Positions 20,179-42,778 of a stretch of 64,000 nt of DNA are shown one piece after another. The stretch's first letter is position 1. Every line of letters begins with the position of its first letter. Both the position numbers and the translations under genes were made by a program. The notes beneath the pieces are model-generated. The model did no database searches. It was not told the origin of the DNA and saw only the letters and a program-made list of their open reading frames with translations. Source of the stretch: Mesostigma viride (taxonomy: Eukaryota > Streptophyta > Mesostigmatophyceae > Mesostigmatales > Mesostigmataceae); NCBI GenBank assembly GCA_009746045.1, contig RPFO01000667.1, positions 6,677,046 through 6,741,045 of the forward strand, written 5' to 3'.

Positions 20179-20540
20179 CTACTGGTATATATTCCTAGTC
20201 TGAGGTGGCAGGAGGGGGCTGCCAGGGCGCTTGTGGTCAACGTGGATGACCGCCCCCCTCCAGTGTACCGGCTTCCCCCGTGCGCTCTGCCGGAGCTGAA
20301 GGTAGGTCGGCCATAGCTCGCGTCGCAGCTGTTGCTGGGCCAGGGTCAAGTCGTCGTCCAGCGTGAAGCGAGTCTCCGAGAGCTTCTTGCGGCATTTAAG
20401 GAACAACAGCTTGTCCGCCATGTACTTAAAGGTGAGGAGCACGGGTGCCGGGCCAGCCTTCCCCCGCGCGCGGGGGAGGCGGACAGCCGACATGTCCAGC
20501 TCACCAGTGAGTAGCATGGGGGCAAAAATGTCGCGCTTAA
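20179..20540 (-). pseudogene. ORF1 pseudogene of copy D, 3' part
   Basis: It carries the C-terminal segment with RLPRARGKAG and TLDDDLTLAQQQLRRELWP. Its upstream end joins 22454 once the TTAA element is removed, giving a continuous AFK-RDIF reading. Confidence 0.85.
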
Positions 20541-22449
20541 GGGGACTCGCACGTCCAAAAGCCTGAAAAACAGACTTTAGTGAGTATCAGTTCCAATGCA
20601 CATGGGAACCATCTAGTGATGATTGGGTACCATAAATATGATGTTTGGACATTCATACCACCACTTGTTGGGGGTACTACCCCCAACCACGCACCGGTGG
20701 CGAGCTAAAAATAGAAAAAGACGCTATTTATGAGATATTTTGCCCAAGACAAACCACTTGTCTAAATGACCTGCCCATACATACCTGCAAAGTTCCCCCA
20801 CTTTTTTTAAAGCTGGGCTATTTACATGGCCAAAATTGTCACATTTGTTTGAGTTATTAATTTTCCCGCAAAATGGGTACTTTTTTGAGCCAAAAAAAAT
20901 AAATCAAATCATTAACACATCAGATTGGGTCATCCATACATGCGATATTCCACTGAGTGGGGGGAAACACAAGCCCAAAGTTTGAGCTCATTCTGACAAG
21001 CGTAGCTCAAGTTATTGATTTTCCTGTGATGCCACCTGGGTAGACGCTAAAAGAGAATTGAGCTAGTGCTGAGCCAAAATGACATCTGTTTTGCTACCCT
21101 TGACACCCAAAAACATGCCCACTTTGATCACGGAGTGTGAGGAGGATGTCCGGAGCGTCATACGCCCCACCCCTCCATCGGCACAGCCAGCCTTGTGAGT
21201 CTACCCTTAACAACAAGGCTGGTAGGACGACACGCCTGAGCAGCATATGTCATGCCTATCTCAGGCTAATAATGTGTGATTTTGTGCCAACAACCAAGTT
21301 GTTCCACCCAACAACACATTAAAAACCCTGTTCCAAAATGCCCAACAAGCCGGACATGTGGAGGACCACACACGCAGTATATAAAGAGAAAAGAAGCTGA
21401 CTTTTTATCCAGCCAACCTGTGGCTAGCTGCTCTGGTTAGCATGACAAAGGCTATCATTTACTCAGTGGGAAAGGTGAAGAGACCATTGGAACAACCTAC
21501 CTGACGCATGTGCCACCAAAGCATTGTGTCCCGCAAAATGCACTGACTGCCTCCTTTCAAACAAGCACGAGCCACTTTCTTTAGGAGACAGGTGCCAGCT
21601 CGTCAGTGTCTGGGGAAAATGATGCCGGTGCTTAGGAAGACCGCGTGAATTTCCTCGAACACAACTGTCTATAAAGCAAAAGAAATTTCAGAGAAGCATG
21701 GAAATAAAAGCATTACACCTTCCCGACAGGTTGTGGGCCACGCGCTGCAGCAAGCCAGCCACATCACAGACGAACTTGCTAAAAAACATCCAGGAATCTA
21801 GCGATGCAGCGCCAGGACCCGCAAGTTCATGGCTGCATCTGGCCGGAAAGAAGGCAAAAAGCTTACGCTCAACGAGCTAAGAAAGCAGGAAAGCGCTATC
21901 TTAGGACGTTTAATACAAGAACGTACCATAACGGGCATTTATTCGTGCCCAGGCGCACAAGAAAGGCCACCCTTTCATGGAGAGGTCGGGCGCGCATCGC
22001 GCAGGCCTAATGTTATCTTACCGCAAAATGACGGGAAAGGTAAAGATAGCAGCGGGAATTTTTACGGCTTTAGAAACATCATTAAACTAGCTTCCATTAG
22101 GACCATCAAAACTGGCAACAATCGACAATCACAACTGCAGGCATCCATTATACTTTATTCATCCCGACAGAAATTCAGGCCGGACCCCCCCTGCCGATGG
22201 TAAAGAAAAAGAGCCCGCGACATTATAGATCGCAACTATCCCACCATAAATTAGAATCAGTAACTAATTTTCTCCAAGAACCGAGCATTTTTTCTGCTTT
22301 CCGCGAGCCAGATTTGTCACGTTTCGTCTAAAAGCAGTCACCATGGCCACTTCCGCAAGGGGTGCGCGCACCGTGCACCCACTTTTCACGGTACGGAGGG
22401 TACCGCGGAATTTTTTTGGCGCGGAAAATATTCGCCGCGCCGAGTCCCC
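20541..22449. mobile_element. Non-autonomous DNA transposon, 1,909 bp, TTAA target duplication
   Basis: The ends are inverted (GGGGACTCG at 20541 and CGAGTCCCC at 22441-22449) and flanked on both sides by TTAA (20537-20540 and 22450-22453). TTAA duplication with short G-rich inverted ends is the hallmark of piggyBac-type insertion. No transposase frame is present; the interior has only short open frames and an inner inverted pair CGGTACGG/GGTACCG near the right end. It sits inside ORF1 of copy D. Confidence 0.85.
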
Positions 22450-22453
22450 TTAA

Positions 22454-23461
22454 ATGCCTCAAGAAGGCTCGTGGAGGTCTCACCTGCCGGCTGGTCGAAG
22501 TGCTCGACGAGGACATTGTGGCTGCGCCTGGCGATGTCGGCTTCCTCGCGAAGGTCGAGGGCTTGTTGCTTGAGTTGTGCCGTGATGGTGGAGGTGGTGG
22601 AGGTGGTGTGATGCTTAAGCAAGTCCGCCCAGGTGGAGGGAGCATCGCCGGCTGGGCCAGCAGGTGCCGGCTGGGCGGCGATGTCCTTCACCGCCTGGGC
22701 GGTGAGGCCGGCGGTGTCATGCAAGCACTCAAGGGCGGTGGCGGTGGCTTGAAGGCGTTGGTCGAGGTCGAGGAGCTGGGCTTTGATGTCGGCAGTGGAG
22801 GCGGAAATGGCAGTGGAGGTGGAGGCGGCGGTGGTGGAAATGTGAGGAAGTTCAGTAGCCAGCGTGCCACCCATTGCTGCTACGTCGGCAGCAAGGGGGG
22901 TCACGTGCTGCTGGAAGGCTTCCGTGAGGATGGAACGGAGTGTGGGGGCGGAGATGGATGGAGCCCAGATCTCGCCGTCAGAGCGCTGGAGAAGGGAGTT
23001 GAGGATGGCGTGCTGGAGTTGGGGGCGGGGGCACCCGAACAGCGTGCTGATGTTGTTCCAGCGGCGGCCGTCCGGGAGGAGGAGGCGATTGTTGTCGTGG
23101 AGATGGAGGCACAGGTCATAAAGCGAGGCGTAGTCCCCGTAGAGGATGCAGTGCAGAGCATCGGACGGAGACATGTTGGTCCAGTCGTGATCATCGACCT
23201 GGAAAGGTTGGAGCCGACAGCGCGGTTCCGAGGGGCGTGAAGACCCTCCTGTTTTATCGGCTGAGCGGGCGCGTTTAGGGTCAGGCGATGCCGATGGCGA
23301 GGCATTGAGCCCGGGAGGTTGCTGGGCGACCACCAGTGCACGACTAGTGTCACCGCTGCCTGCCGCACCGGAGCTGGCAAAGCTGCAGCCGCAGCTGCCG
23401 CATTTTCATGGGCGAGCGCATCCGCCAAACTGCGTTGCGTCGAGAGGCGTTTGCTCGTCAT
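22454..23461 (-). pseudogene. ORF1 pseudogene of copy D, 5' part
   Basis: Starts MTSKRLSTQRSLADALAHEN at 23461, then a frameshift around 23335-23370 moves the coding signal into the adjacent frame, which continues to 22454 with ILYGDYASLYDLC, the coiled-coil region and TWADLLKHH. More diverged from A and B than they are from each other. Confidence 0.85.
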
Positions 23462-23610
23462 ATATTGCGTTTTAGATTCGGAAAATTATATCAGCATGTG
23501 CGTCTTAGAAAGACGAAGCGATAGTGATATTCACGGCTAAATTCGGTGCTCAAACGTGAAAGTTATGAGCTCCGCCGTCAGCCATGGCTACCTCGTGGCT
23601 CGTGGCTGCA

Positions 23611-24503
23611 TGCGTACCATCGGGGTTAATGCTCCGACAACTATATACTGCATGTCAAATTACATGTCGATCAGCCGGCCACGCCGGCCGGCCTGTGATC
23701 GAGGCCCTGCATGCCTGGGCTCACTCGCCGCTCATGTGCAGACCAGTGTCAATAATGTGTAATTAAAAAACAGGTGGTGCACGATGGCCTCGCCATGTAT
23801 CTGGTGTCCTAAATCATTTTTGTTTTGAGAGTTTGACAAGTCAGTTCTGCCATCAAGCAACAACACGTAAAAGCTGGTCTTGATACTTAATTGCAAAAGA
23901 AGCCATCGAATTATATTTTTTATAGCTTTGCAAGGCAACCTCTTTTCAGGGCTGGATAGGTGAACCCACTAAGGGGCCCAGCAGGTGTTGCTGCAGTTAT
24001 ACCTCACCCCAGTGCACTGCATGCACGCTGATGGGTCGCGAGCGGGGCGCTGACAGCATGTGGTGGACAACATCTGGGAGGAACTAATCAACAATCTGAC
24101 AATGAAGAGGTTGCCGGGCCCTTGCTTGCACTGCATGCATGCTACGGTGAATCTGTGACGCACTTGGGTGAATGCCCACAGCACATGTGGACTGGCGCGT
24201 GCTTGTTGTGTCTGCAGTAAGTGCAGTGGTGTGAAAGGGAGTGCCCGCAGTGGAATCGAGGCAGCCAGCGTTGCCATGCAAGAAAATGCGAGGACCCTGA
24301 CAGCCGTCAGCAGTAAGTTTCGGCCTCTGTGCACTGACAAGGTAGACTCCTCTGTGCACCAGTTGAAAAGGTAGTTGAACCGCTCGTATCATTTCAGGAG
24401 CGAACCTTTGTCGGAGGAGGCCTCCTTTGTGGAGAAAAACTAAGCTGCCCGCCGCAAAACGTGCGACTGCAAGCGCCGATTTACGCGCCTGGCTAATGAG
24501 CAG
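23611..24503. other. Intergenic stretch
   Basis: No supported gene. Short open frames on both strands lack motifs. Confidence 0.5.
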
Positions 24504-24812
24504 CTACCGGCCCTTTGTGCTTGGGATGCTAGCAGGTGCCTGGCCTGTGCTCGCAGGCTCGGCATCGGTGAGCAGAGCAGACAGGGTCAATAGGAGAACG
24601 GGAGCCAAAAATGTAATGCCAAGACCCCAACCAAGGCCTTGTATCAATCCAGCCTTCAGGCCCGTGCTGGAGAAGGGGCTGCCCTCCCAGCGGCCTTGCG
24701 AAGCGGTCGAGAGCGGTCTAATATCGCCCCCAAGTCTGTGCAGGCGACGCTCCAGTCCCCTGATGTCCTCCTGAAGCTGCCCTATGTCACGTCCGAGATC
24801 TGAAGCCGCCAT
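24504..24812 (-). CDS. Small coiled-coil protein with one membrane segment
   Basis: From ATG 24812 the product is 102 residues. MAASDLGRDIGQLQEDIRGL begins a charged amphipathic helix (to about residue 32), then a glycine-containing linker and a hydrophobic stretch (LGITFLAPVLLLTLSALL). ATG 24812 is preferred over the upstream in-frame Met because the extra residues are rich in Cys, Pro and His without pattern. Function unknown; could be the last exon of a longer gene. Confidence 0.4.
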   Translation of the reverse strand: MAASDLGRDIGQLQEDIRGLERRLHRLGGDIRPLSTASQGRWEGSPFSSTGLKAGLIQGLGWGLGITFLAPVLLLTLSALLTDAEPASTGQAPASIPSTKGR

Positions 24813-24979
24813 GCTGGCGTGGCCAGGCTGCGGTCTTTTCGTGCAGGGCCTGGACCAGTGACCGACGCAAGGAAGCATCCCATCATGCATGCATAGTGGG
24901 TTGTATTGTATTAGTCTCTTGCCTTTGTTGGATGGTTACGAAATGCTGTTGGTGGTGGTTGATAAAGAGTCGCTGGCAG

Positions 24980-25255
24980 TGTCATACAGTGTTGCTTGCA
25001 GGTTCACATAGTGTTGCTTGCAGGGTCATATAGTGTTGCTTGCAGGGTCATATAGTGTTGCTTGCAGGGTCATACAGTGTTGCTTGCAGGGTCATATAGT
25101 GTCGCTTGTAGGGTCATACAGTGTTGCTTGCAGGTTCATACAGTGTTGCTTGCAGCTTCATATAGTGTTGCTTGCAGGTTCATATAGTGCTGCTTGCAGG
25201 TTCATATAGTGTCGCTTGTAGGGTCATATAGTGTCGCTTGCAGTTTCGTGTAGTG
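24980..25255. repeat. 22-bp tandem repeat, about 12 copies
   Basis: Units of the form GTGTTGCTTGCAGGGTCATA with substitutions (TTCATA, GTCGCTTG). The array is moderately diverged. No gene. Confidence 0.9.
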
Positions 25256-27037
25256 TCCTGCAAGTGCCATTCCACGCGGGCAATCAGTGCGCTATAAAGC
25301 CTGAATGTTACTTGTTTCAAGCACAGAACGCTTTGCTAGGCACACAGACTGAACATCATGACGCAAGAATGGCGTCGGAACCCGTGCAAGGCATCCGGTT
25401 GCCGAAGAGCATGCTGAAACCCTAGTTGCTTGGCATGCGACGGTGCCTCTCAAATACTGCAATAGTGGCTGGGTAAACCACCCAAAGCCCAGGTATATAC
25501 TTGGGAATCATATACTTGCAATTAGGAAATGTATGCATAGGCACTTGAGCGTAAGCCCAGTGGGTACAATCATAGCAAATGCACGTACGCAGTTACGTAT
25601 CAGAGAACGCCAAACCAGGGAAACGAAACCCTGCATATAAATATACCACAGCTATTTAGATTATTTCATGTTGCCAGCAAACATACCTGAAAGGTGCAGC
25701 GAGGTCGCCGTCAAGATGGAGGCTTTCAGGAAGTGGGTAAGGTCCCACAATAAGCCATGCTTTGCAGCCCGGGTTGATTACTCCGCCGGAGCTTGCCGCG
25801 CATGCAATATACCGGCTTTCCACCGGGCCGCGTCACGTCAACCTGCACAGGAAGAAAGTCCGGCTGCATTCAGCCTGGTGATGGCAAAGGTAAACTCAAC
25901 TTCGAAGGCCAAACGCGGAAGCGGGCGACAGACATGAGGGCAGGATGCGAGAAGCCAAGGAGTAACCAGGCAAAGGTTATAACTCATCGGCACACGTTGA
26001 CAAGACTCGTTTAGACTACTATTGGCCCGGGCTATGACCTGTGTTTTCAGGGAACCTAAGGCGCCGGGCATGATATCGACTTGCTGAGATGACGCGCAAT
26101 GCTACAATGCAGGGCCTGTAAATGTGCAACCTGGTAAGTGGAAACCCTTGGGCACAACGCGACTCGGGAGTCGAGACTAGAGACGTGACTACTAGCTTGA
26201 GAAAACAAAACATCGCGATAACTGTTGACCGCGACGTGGCCTGTACTCGGTAAACGAAACCTGCAAAGTTGGCACTCGATCTGCCCGTTGTTTGGTGGAG
26301 AAGCTACGGTAACTGGCTACAATCCTAGGTATCATAGGTAGCATCTTGGGTACTTTCAGTGTAGGCGTGGGCAACAACAACAACAACAGTGTCGTACTTC
26401 TATGCGTAGAGCTGTGACAGGACAAGGGGCACGTCCTGTCATGGTCCTGTGACTCCTGTCACGCTTTTTTGGATTGACGCTTTGGTAACGCGGACCTGCG
26501 CTAGTTCACCAGTTACCATGCCGCCACTCAGGCGTATTTAGTCGCACAACAACCTTGCAACGACTTGAATTCGGGAAAACGTTATGTTCGGGGAAACTGC
26601 ACCCAGCATTGCAGCTGGTTGCGCGCGGCTCGCCTTCATGCGATGGTGGGTTTTGTAACCAGGATGATCGCCAATTATTAAGTGACTCGCGTGCAGCCCA
26701 GTTCGCGGATTCGTCGCCGAGTCCTCATCATTCACTCAGCGCGCGCGACCTCGATCGGACCGGACCCTGTACCTCGGACCAGCTCTTGTACCGTCATCTT
26801 ATCGCTCGGAGCAGGTAATGAGGTTTGCGTCTGGAAAAAGCATGTCTCTCACGGCCGGGGCGAGTAACTGTACTGACTTCGACGGAAGTTACATCGTTGA
26901 CTGAGCTCGCGGGATCTGCACGACTGACCATATTATTGTGTTCCGCTGCCATACGCCATTTATATCGACTCCGTAGTCAGCTTCCAACGGGTTTGGATCC
27001 TCGACTATGCTACGGAGGCAACGGCCAATCGAAGGAA
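25256..27037. other. Intergenic stretch upstream of the J-like gene
   Basis: No supported gene. A short open frame leads into the J-like gene from 26825, but its translation before ATG 27038 looks non-coding. Confidence 0.5.
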
Positions 27038-28429
27038 ATGACGAAAGGAAGATTTACCACTCGTCGTCCCAAGGATGCAGAGGCCGGCTTGCACAGTGCA
27101 TTTAACCACATTTTTAGAGGGTACGCTGCCGGATTCGAAGCTTTCGCATCCCTGCCACACCTCGTTGCCAAAGGGGGTGGGGCAAAGGGGTTCCCCATCC
27201 GCTTGCTTTCAGGCGTGGCAACGGCTGTCGCGCTGCCCGTTGCTGGGCTGGCGGTGGGCTTGTGCCAATTTGGCCGAGGCATACTGAACACCCCGGAAGC
27301 TATTGAGGCGTCGAATGCCGGGAAGACATGGGAACCAGAAAAAGGCATCTGGTACGAGTACCGCTTGAGTGAGGAAGCAGAAGAGGTAAGGGCGAGGGAG
27401 CAAGCCAACGAGTATGTTGGCGCCGCCACTGTTGCTGACAACCGGCTATATGATGCGCTTGGCGTGGCCACGACCGCAACAAGGGCGGAAATTAAGGACG
27501 CTCACTGCCAGCGTGCGCCCCCTCTGCACCCCCGCAACCACCCCAATGACCCCGAGGCGCGCGCAAGGTTTCGGCAGGTCAGTGCGGCGTATTGGGTGCT
27601 CTCCGATTCCCGCTTGCGTGCGCGCTACGACGCCGAGGGCACCGTCGATGCAGCTGTGCCCAACGGCCCAGTGGGTTCAGAGCTGTACTTTGACATTGTC
27701 TTTGGCACCCGAGGCATGGAGCCATGGGCAGGCCAGGCATGGCTGGCCACACTGACACAGTGGCAAGAAGTGGAGCCTTCAGGCGAGGAGAAGGCACGGA
27801 GGAAGCAACGAAGGCGCTGCCGTGAGGTGGCGTGCGCGGTGCACCTGCGCGATGTCCTGGCGCAATATGTGGAGGGGCAGGTGGCGGCAGCCGACCGACC
27901 GAGCTCTGTGAACCATGCCATTGCGGGCGCGGTGCGACCTGTTATAGAGGCGGCGTTTCGAGCGCAGATGTGGGAGGAAGCGAGGCATCTGGCTTCCACA
28001 CCCTTTGGGGGATCCGTTCTGGCAGCGTTGGCACACATATTTGAGGAGCAGGCGGTCAAGTTTTTGCACTTCAAGTTTGGGCTGACGACGATGCGCGAGA
28101 AGGCACACGCATTTAAGTCCCGCAGCCGCTTTCAGGGCGCAATTGAAGAGGTGGCCCGTGCAGGCACAGAGCTAGATGTCATTGCGACAAAAATTCGGGC
28201 AGTATGGTTCTTCTCCATACTAGAGGTGGAGGAGGTGGCACGTGCGGCGTGTGTTAGGCTGTTCAGAGACTTGGATGTCAGCTTGGGCATGCGGCGTGCG
28301 CGTGCTCAGGGGTTGCTGATAATAGCCCGGGTGTTCAAGGAACACTCGCGGCCGCTTGAGGTGGGCATGGTGGCGCTACAGGATCTCTTCATTAAGCGCC
28401 TGGCACAGCTGCAAGGCACGGTTGACTGA
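27038..28429 (+). CDS. DnaJ-like protein with a degenerate J domain (HPR for HPD)
   Basis: 463 residues from ATG 27038, the first Met after which the coding signal is clear. Residues 20-115 have a hydrophobic glycine-rich region (LLSGVATAVALPVAGLAVGL) and NTPEAIEASNAGKTWEPEKG, a block I associate with stramenopile DnaJ-family proteins. Residues 137-200 are the J domain (LYDALGVATTATRAEIK, then FRQVSAAYWVLSDSRLRARYD). The HPD loop that stimulates Hsp70 reads HPR at 164-166. The rest (about 215-463) matches the layout of a DnaJ-X-type region (YFDIVFG, then helical repeats). With HPD lost, it probably no longer activates Hsp70 by the usual route and may act as a scaffold. One base change (CGC for GAC-type codon) could also be a sequence error. 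Confidence 0.75.
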   Translation: MTKGRFTTRRPKDAEAGLHSAFNHIFRGYAAGFEAFASLPHLVAKGGGAKGFPIRLLSGVATAVALPVAGLAVGLCQFGRGILNTPEAIEASNAGKTWEPEKGIWYEYRLSEEAEEVRAREQANEYVGAATVADNRLYDALGVATTATRAEIKDAHCQRAPPLHPRNHPNDPEARARFRQVSAAYWVLSDSRLRARYDAEGTVDAAVPNGPVGSELYFDIVFGTRGMEPWAGQAWLATLTQWQEVEPSGEEKARRKQRRRCREVACAVHLRDVLAQYVEGQVAAADRPSSVNHAIAGAVRPVIEAAFRAQMWEEARHLASTPFGGSVLAALAHIFEEQAVKFLHFKFGLTTMREKAHAFKSRSRFQGAIEEVARAGTELDVIATKIRAVWFFSILEVEEVARAACVRLFRDLDVSLGMRRARAQGLLIIARVFKEHSRPLEVGMVALQDLFIKRLAQLQGTVD

Positions 28430-29036
28430 GGGACATATGCTGACTGGCCTTTATACGGTGCCGAGGTGGATGTTGTTAGCCTGGTCAGGAATTTTAGAGT
28501 CTAACAGAGGTGGGTGGTTGAGTGAAGGTGCAGGTGGATATCAAGCGACCAATGGCGACCTGCGAGTGATGCAGGATATCTACCGACGCCGCAGGATGGA
28601 CGCAGAGTTGATTTTTCTAAAGTCTTGCTGTCTCTCCTGCGTGGCCGGTCTAATGGCCGGCAGCTGGCAAGTCCCAAAGCTACTTTCAACCATGCTCAGG
28701 CTTTCAAATCATATTCTTTGGCTTTCAAAAGGGACGTACGTTGAAATTATAAACATGCATATTTGCATAGAAGCGCCACATGATTGGTTGTCTCATGGGT
28801 TGTCGACCAAGTGCCGAACTCCATTCAATTTATATACACTTCAAACTTATCACATGATTCTACCTAATAACCATTTACAAATGAGAACTACAATATGCAA
28901 GACACAAAAGCCAGCTGAAGAAACTTGGTAGTCTATCAGGTGGCCCCAAGCTTGCCGAGTCTTCCCCCTCAAACCCTCTTAGTGCAGCAATCTAATCACC
29001 GGGGCTCTTGCCTCAGCCATAAGCACAGAAACCCCG
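28430..29036. other. Intergenic stretch between convergent genes
   Basis: No supported gene. Confidence 0.5.
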
Positions 29037-39638
<10,602 letters not shown>

Positions 39639-40428
39639 CTTCTTAATTTACCGTAAACATCTAACAATTCTTACTGCTTTCTACACGTTAGTTAGTAACT
39701 CTAACCTTTATCATTTTGGCTTTTACCAAGGAAGTTGCCTGGCCAACACTCCATCCCAGCGTTGAATTCGAACTTACATGCGCCTTACCCAATAAATAAA
39801 ACTTTTGCCAGCCATGGCCGTTATATCCTGTTGCAGTTTATTCTTGAAACGTGCCTGTGTGTTGTGAACGTTAACCTCGATATTATCAGGCCATCTTGGC
39901 CGTGGGGGGTCGCGATGAGCATGAGCCTGCCGCGTGTCCTGGGGAGTTTGCTAAATATGGCCGTGCTTGCCGCTTGGCCGGGCCATCGTCCAATCCAAGG
40001 AAGGGAGACGGACAGATGGCGGCAGGAGATCTGAGTTGCGGAAAAGTCGAGGGAATAGTACGAAAAAGTACTCTTTGAGCTTGGTAGCTGTAAATAATGC
40101 AATCCAATAGGATACCGACACGTAACTTTATACAGTCTAGATTCCGTAGCAATATGTACTGGAGAGCGATATTTGAGAACGGCACAAAAACGCTGATTAT
40201 GGAACCTTATTTAATAGAATGTCGGCCATCTGCTTGTCGGGGATTGATGACTTCTTGGGAACAAAGTCAACAAACCAGCTAAAAAGAAGCTTACGACAAT
40301 TTCTACTGTTCGCTCGACCCTGGCTTGACCATTAGCAGGATAATACTCATAATAGGTAATATATATACGTGCATTGTTCAGAACTTCCACGCTACAGGTT
40401 TCGTCGGCGGTCATCCTATTATATCACA
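39639..40428. other. Region upstream of the membrane-protein gene
   Basis: Should hold the promoter and perhaps a first exon with a signal peptide. I could not identify either. Confidence 0.4.
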
Positions 40429-40440
40429 ACCGTTAGTAAT

Positions 40441-40730
40441 TGAATTGAATTGAATTGAATTGAATTGTAACATAACTCCGTTGGGAGTATATGTAGCACA
40501 TAGCCCAGAGAAGGGGCATATGGCCTATCATACATTCTAAGCTACTTCCTGCAAGGGTGGGAATGTAAACAACACTTGCTCTAGGTGCACTAGGGCACCT
40601 GCACCACCCAGAGTTTCAGGCAACACCCAGCGAAGGGGAGCCTGTCATAGGTGGGGAAGATCATCATGGCTATACAAGAGCTAGGACATGGCTTCTCTAC
40701 AGAGAGCATCTCTCTGCATGGCATAGCATT
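40441..40730 (-). mobile_element. 5'-truncated ORF1-only retroposon, 3' UTR only
   Basis: A 290-bp copy ending in the (AATTC)n-type tail, flanked by a perfect 12-bp duplication ACCGTTAGTAAT (40429-40440 and 40731-40742). It has no coding sequence, so a 3'-UTR piece was delivered by target-primed reverse transcription. Confidence 0.95.
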
Positions 40731-40742
40731 ACCGTTAGTAAT

Positions 40743-42098
40743 ATCTTAACGTAATCATTCAGAGCATGAGTTGCTCCTTTTTATAGTGTTAAATTCTCGT
40801 GTGCTGCCGCCAAGTTCATGCTGGCAGTTATCAATCTTTGATTAGTACAGCGACTACTTTGTTACAGTAGTTGATGTTGTAATGGTACTTTTATCAGATC
40901 ATGCCCGCAGTTGCCCTACCTAGCTGATCAATTGATAGTTTCATTCGGTTGGGCACTCGTAGGTTGTATCATGGTACGTAATGTCCTGCCTACATTTTAC
41001 CGCCCAGCTCAACCTTGCCAGCTTTTCTTAACCAACCAGCTAACTAGTCTACTCTATTTTGGTAACCGACACCCCGCGCGCCAGTGCCCAGCCCAAGGTA
41101 TTCTAATTTAGCAATCACTTACCCCCTTGTCAATTAACAAGTCACCCGTATTGTATAGTTACAAATCCCTGCATCCACCGGCCAGCTTGAGCTGGTGTTC
41201 AGCTTACCGTGAAGAAAACAACCAGGTAACTAATTTCAATACTGTCCTCTTATGGTTACTATGCCTCTTGCGGTTGCCTGCAGCTCAAGCTATTTATTTT
41301 CGTGAGTCACGAGCTATGAGCTAACTATTCGTCTCTGATACTAAAAACAAACACCGTGCGTCCCTGCTCTCAGCCCAAAATCGTGGTGAGCCACCTGCCC
41401 CGCCAGATCCTCGATCAAGCGCGCCGAGCTGAACATCTACGACCTCAGTTTACCAGGCGGACGTGGGCAATTAGAGGTGCTTCATCTCCCCGCGCTGTTC
41501 GGCCACGGACGGACCCAAAGACAACCTCAGCGACATGCATCGCTCGGAGGACATCCGCGATGCGTATGGGGTGGGTGGCTTGGTAGCTCAAGAATCACCT
41601 GTGTTTCCTATTCTTTCGGTCAGACAACTCATCGGCATCCGCCCAAGGTCAGAGCAGAACTTCTGATCAGAGGACCTACGTGGGAAATGCCAGAAGAGGG
41701 GGGGTTGATGACCTGCAGACTAATGCCTTTTGATCCCTTTTGATCCCGTGTGGATGATTTGTGCCATTTGTATAGACAATGAGAAATGGGCTGCCGTCTG
41801 CGATAAGCTCCTTCCTGTGGGGCATGCCCCTTTTTTCTCCCCACGGGCCTCGCGGCCCATTGGTAGAATGCAGGGTAGAAGTCCGCAGGTGGAGGTTATT
41901 GCCACCGAGGATAGCCGCTACACTACCGCCTCGTCTGCCATTACAGCAGAGGACAGCTCAGATGAGGATTATATCCCCACCTAGTGACTATATGGTTGGG
42001 GCATGATGCAGACGAAATTTGTAACTTTCGTGCAATTATTTTTTCTAATGAGATTAGCATAGTACTCCATGGCATGCCCATGCGCATGACACGCAAGT
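40743..42098. other. Gene-free or unassigned stretch
   Basis: No exon could be defended. 41730-41984 (plus) has an acidic, Ser/Asp-rich end (SSDEDYIPT) and could be a terminal exon, but nothing else supports it. Confidence 0.4.
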
Positions 42099-42111
42099 AC
42101 TTACTTACTTC

Positions 42112-42283
42112 CTCACTCACTCACTCACTCACTCACTCACTCACTCACTCACTCACTCACTCACTCACTCACTCACTCACTCACTCACTCACTCACTCAC
42201 TCACTCACTCACTCACTCACTCACTCACTCACTCACTCACTCACTCACTCACTCACTCACTCACTCACTTACTTACTTACTTA
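42112..42283. repeat. (ACTC)n array
   Basis: Nearly pure, framed by (ACTT)n at both ends. Confidence 0.96.
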
Positions 42284-42475
42284 CCATTTGTATACCCGTT
42301 TGGTATACAGCCAACTTTTAACCCCATGGTACATGAAGTCTGTCCTTTTTTGGAAGAACATTCGCCATGCCCCTCCCCAGTCCCCACCGTCACAGGGGTC
42401 ATCACCAGTCACTAGTCACCACCTCACCGCACACTTTGTCAGGCCCTACGCTTGCCAAGATGCACAAATTCTTGG

Positions 42476-42778
42476 GAGGGAAGGAGGGAGGGAGGGAGGG
42501 AGGGAGGGAGGGAGGGAGGGAGGGAGGGAGGGAGGGAGGGAGGGAGGGAGGGAGGGAGGGAGGGAGGGAGGGAGGGAGGGAGGGAGGGAGGGAGGGAGGG
42601 AGGGAGGGAGGGAGGGAGGGAGGGAGGGAGGGAGCGAGGGAGCGAGGGAGCGAGGGAGCGAGGGAGCGAGGGAGCGAGGGAGCGAGGGAGGGAGGGAGCG
42701 AGGGAGCGAGGGAGGGAGGGAGCGAGGGAGCGAGGGAGGGAGGGAGGGAGGGAGGGAGGGAGGGAGGGAGGGAGGGAG
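42476..42778. repeat. (GGGA)n array with interspersed GCGA blocks
   Basis: The first 155 bp are pure GGGA; then GAGC-GAGG alternations appear in regular blocks to 42735, then GGGA again. Open frames with Arg-Glu-Gly-Gly repeats are artefacts. Confidence 0.96.

Larger units (their letters stand above)
15690..23610 (-). mobile_element. Old ORF1-only retroposon (copy D) split by three nested insertions
   Basis: The minus-strand 5' leader begins near 23610, the ORF1 pseudogene occupies 23461-22454 and 20540-20179, its 3' UTR runs through 20178-20034, and it continues in 17993-17972 and 15955-15690, ending in an (AATTC)n-type tail. The pieces join exactly once inserts A (15956-17960), B (17994-20023) and the TTAA element (20541-22449) are removed with one copy of each target duplication. 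The reconstructed 3' UTR order matches that of copy B. This makes D the oldest element here. Confidence 0.85.

Noticed and set aside
41356-41984. Possible gene with Arg-rich and acidic exons
   Set aside because: No motif, no consistent splice model, and composition unlike the supported exons.
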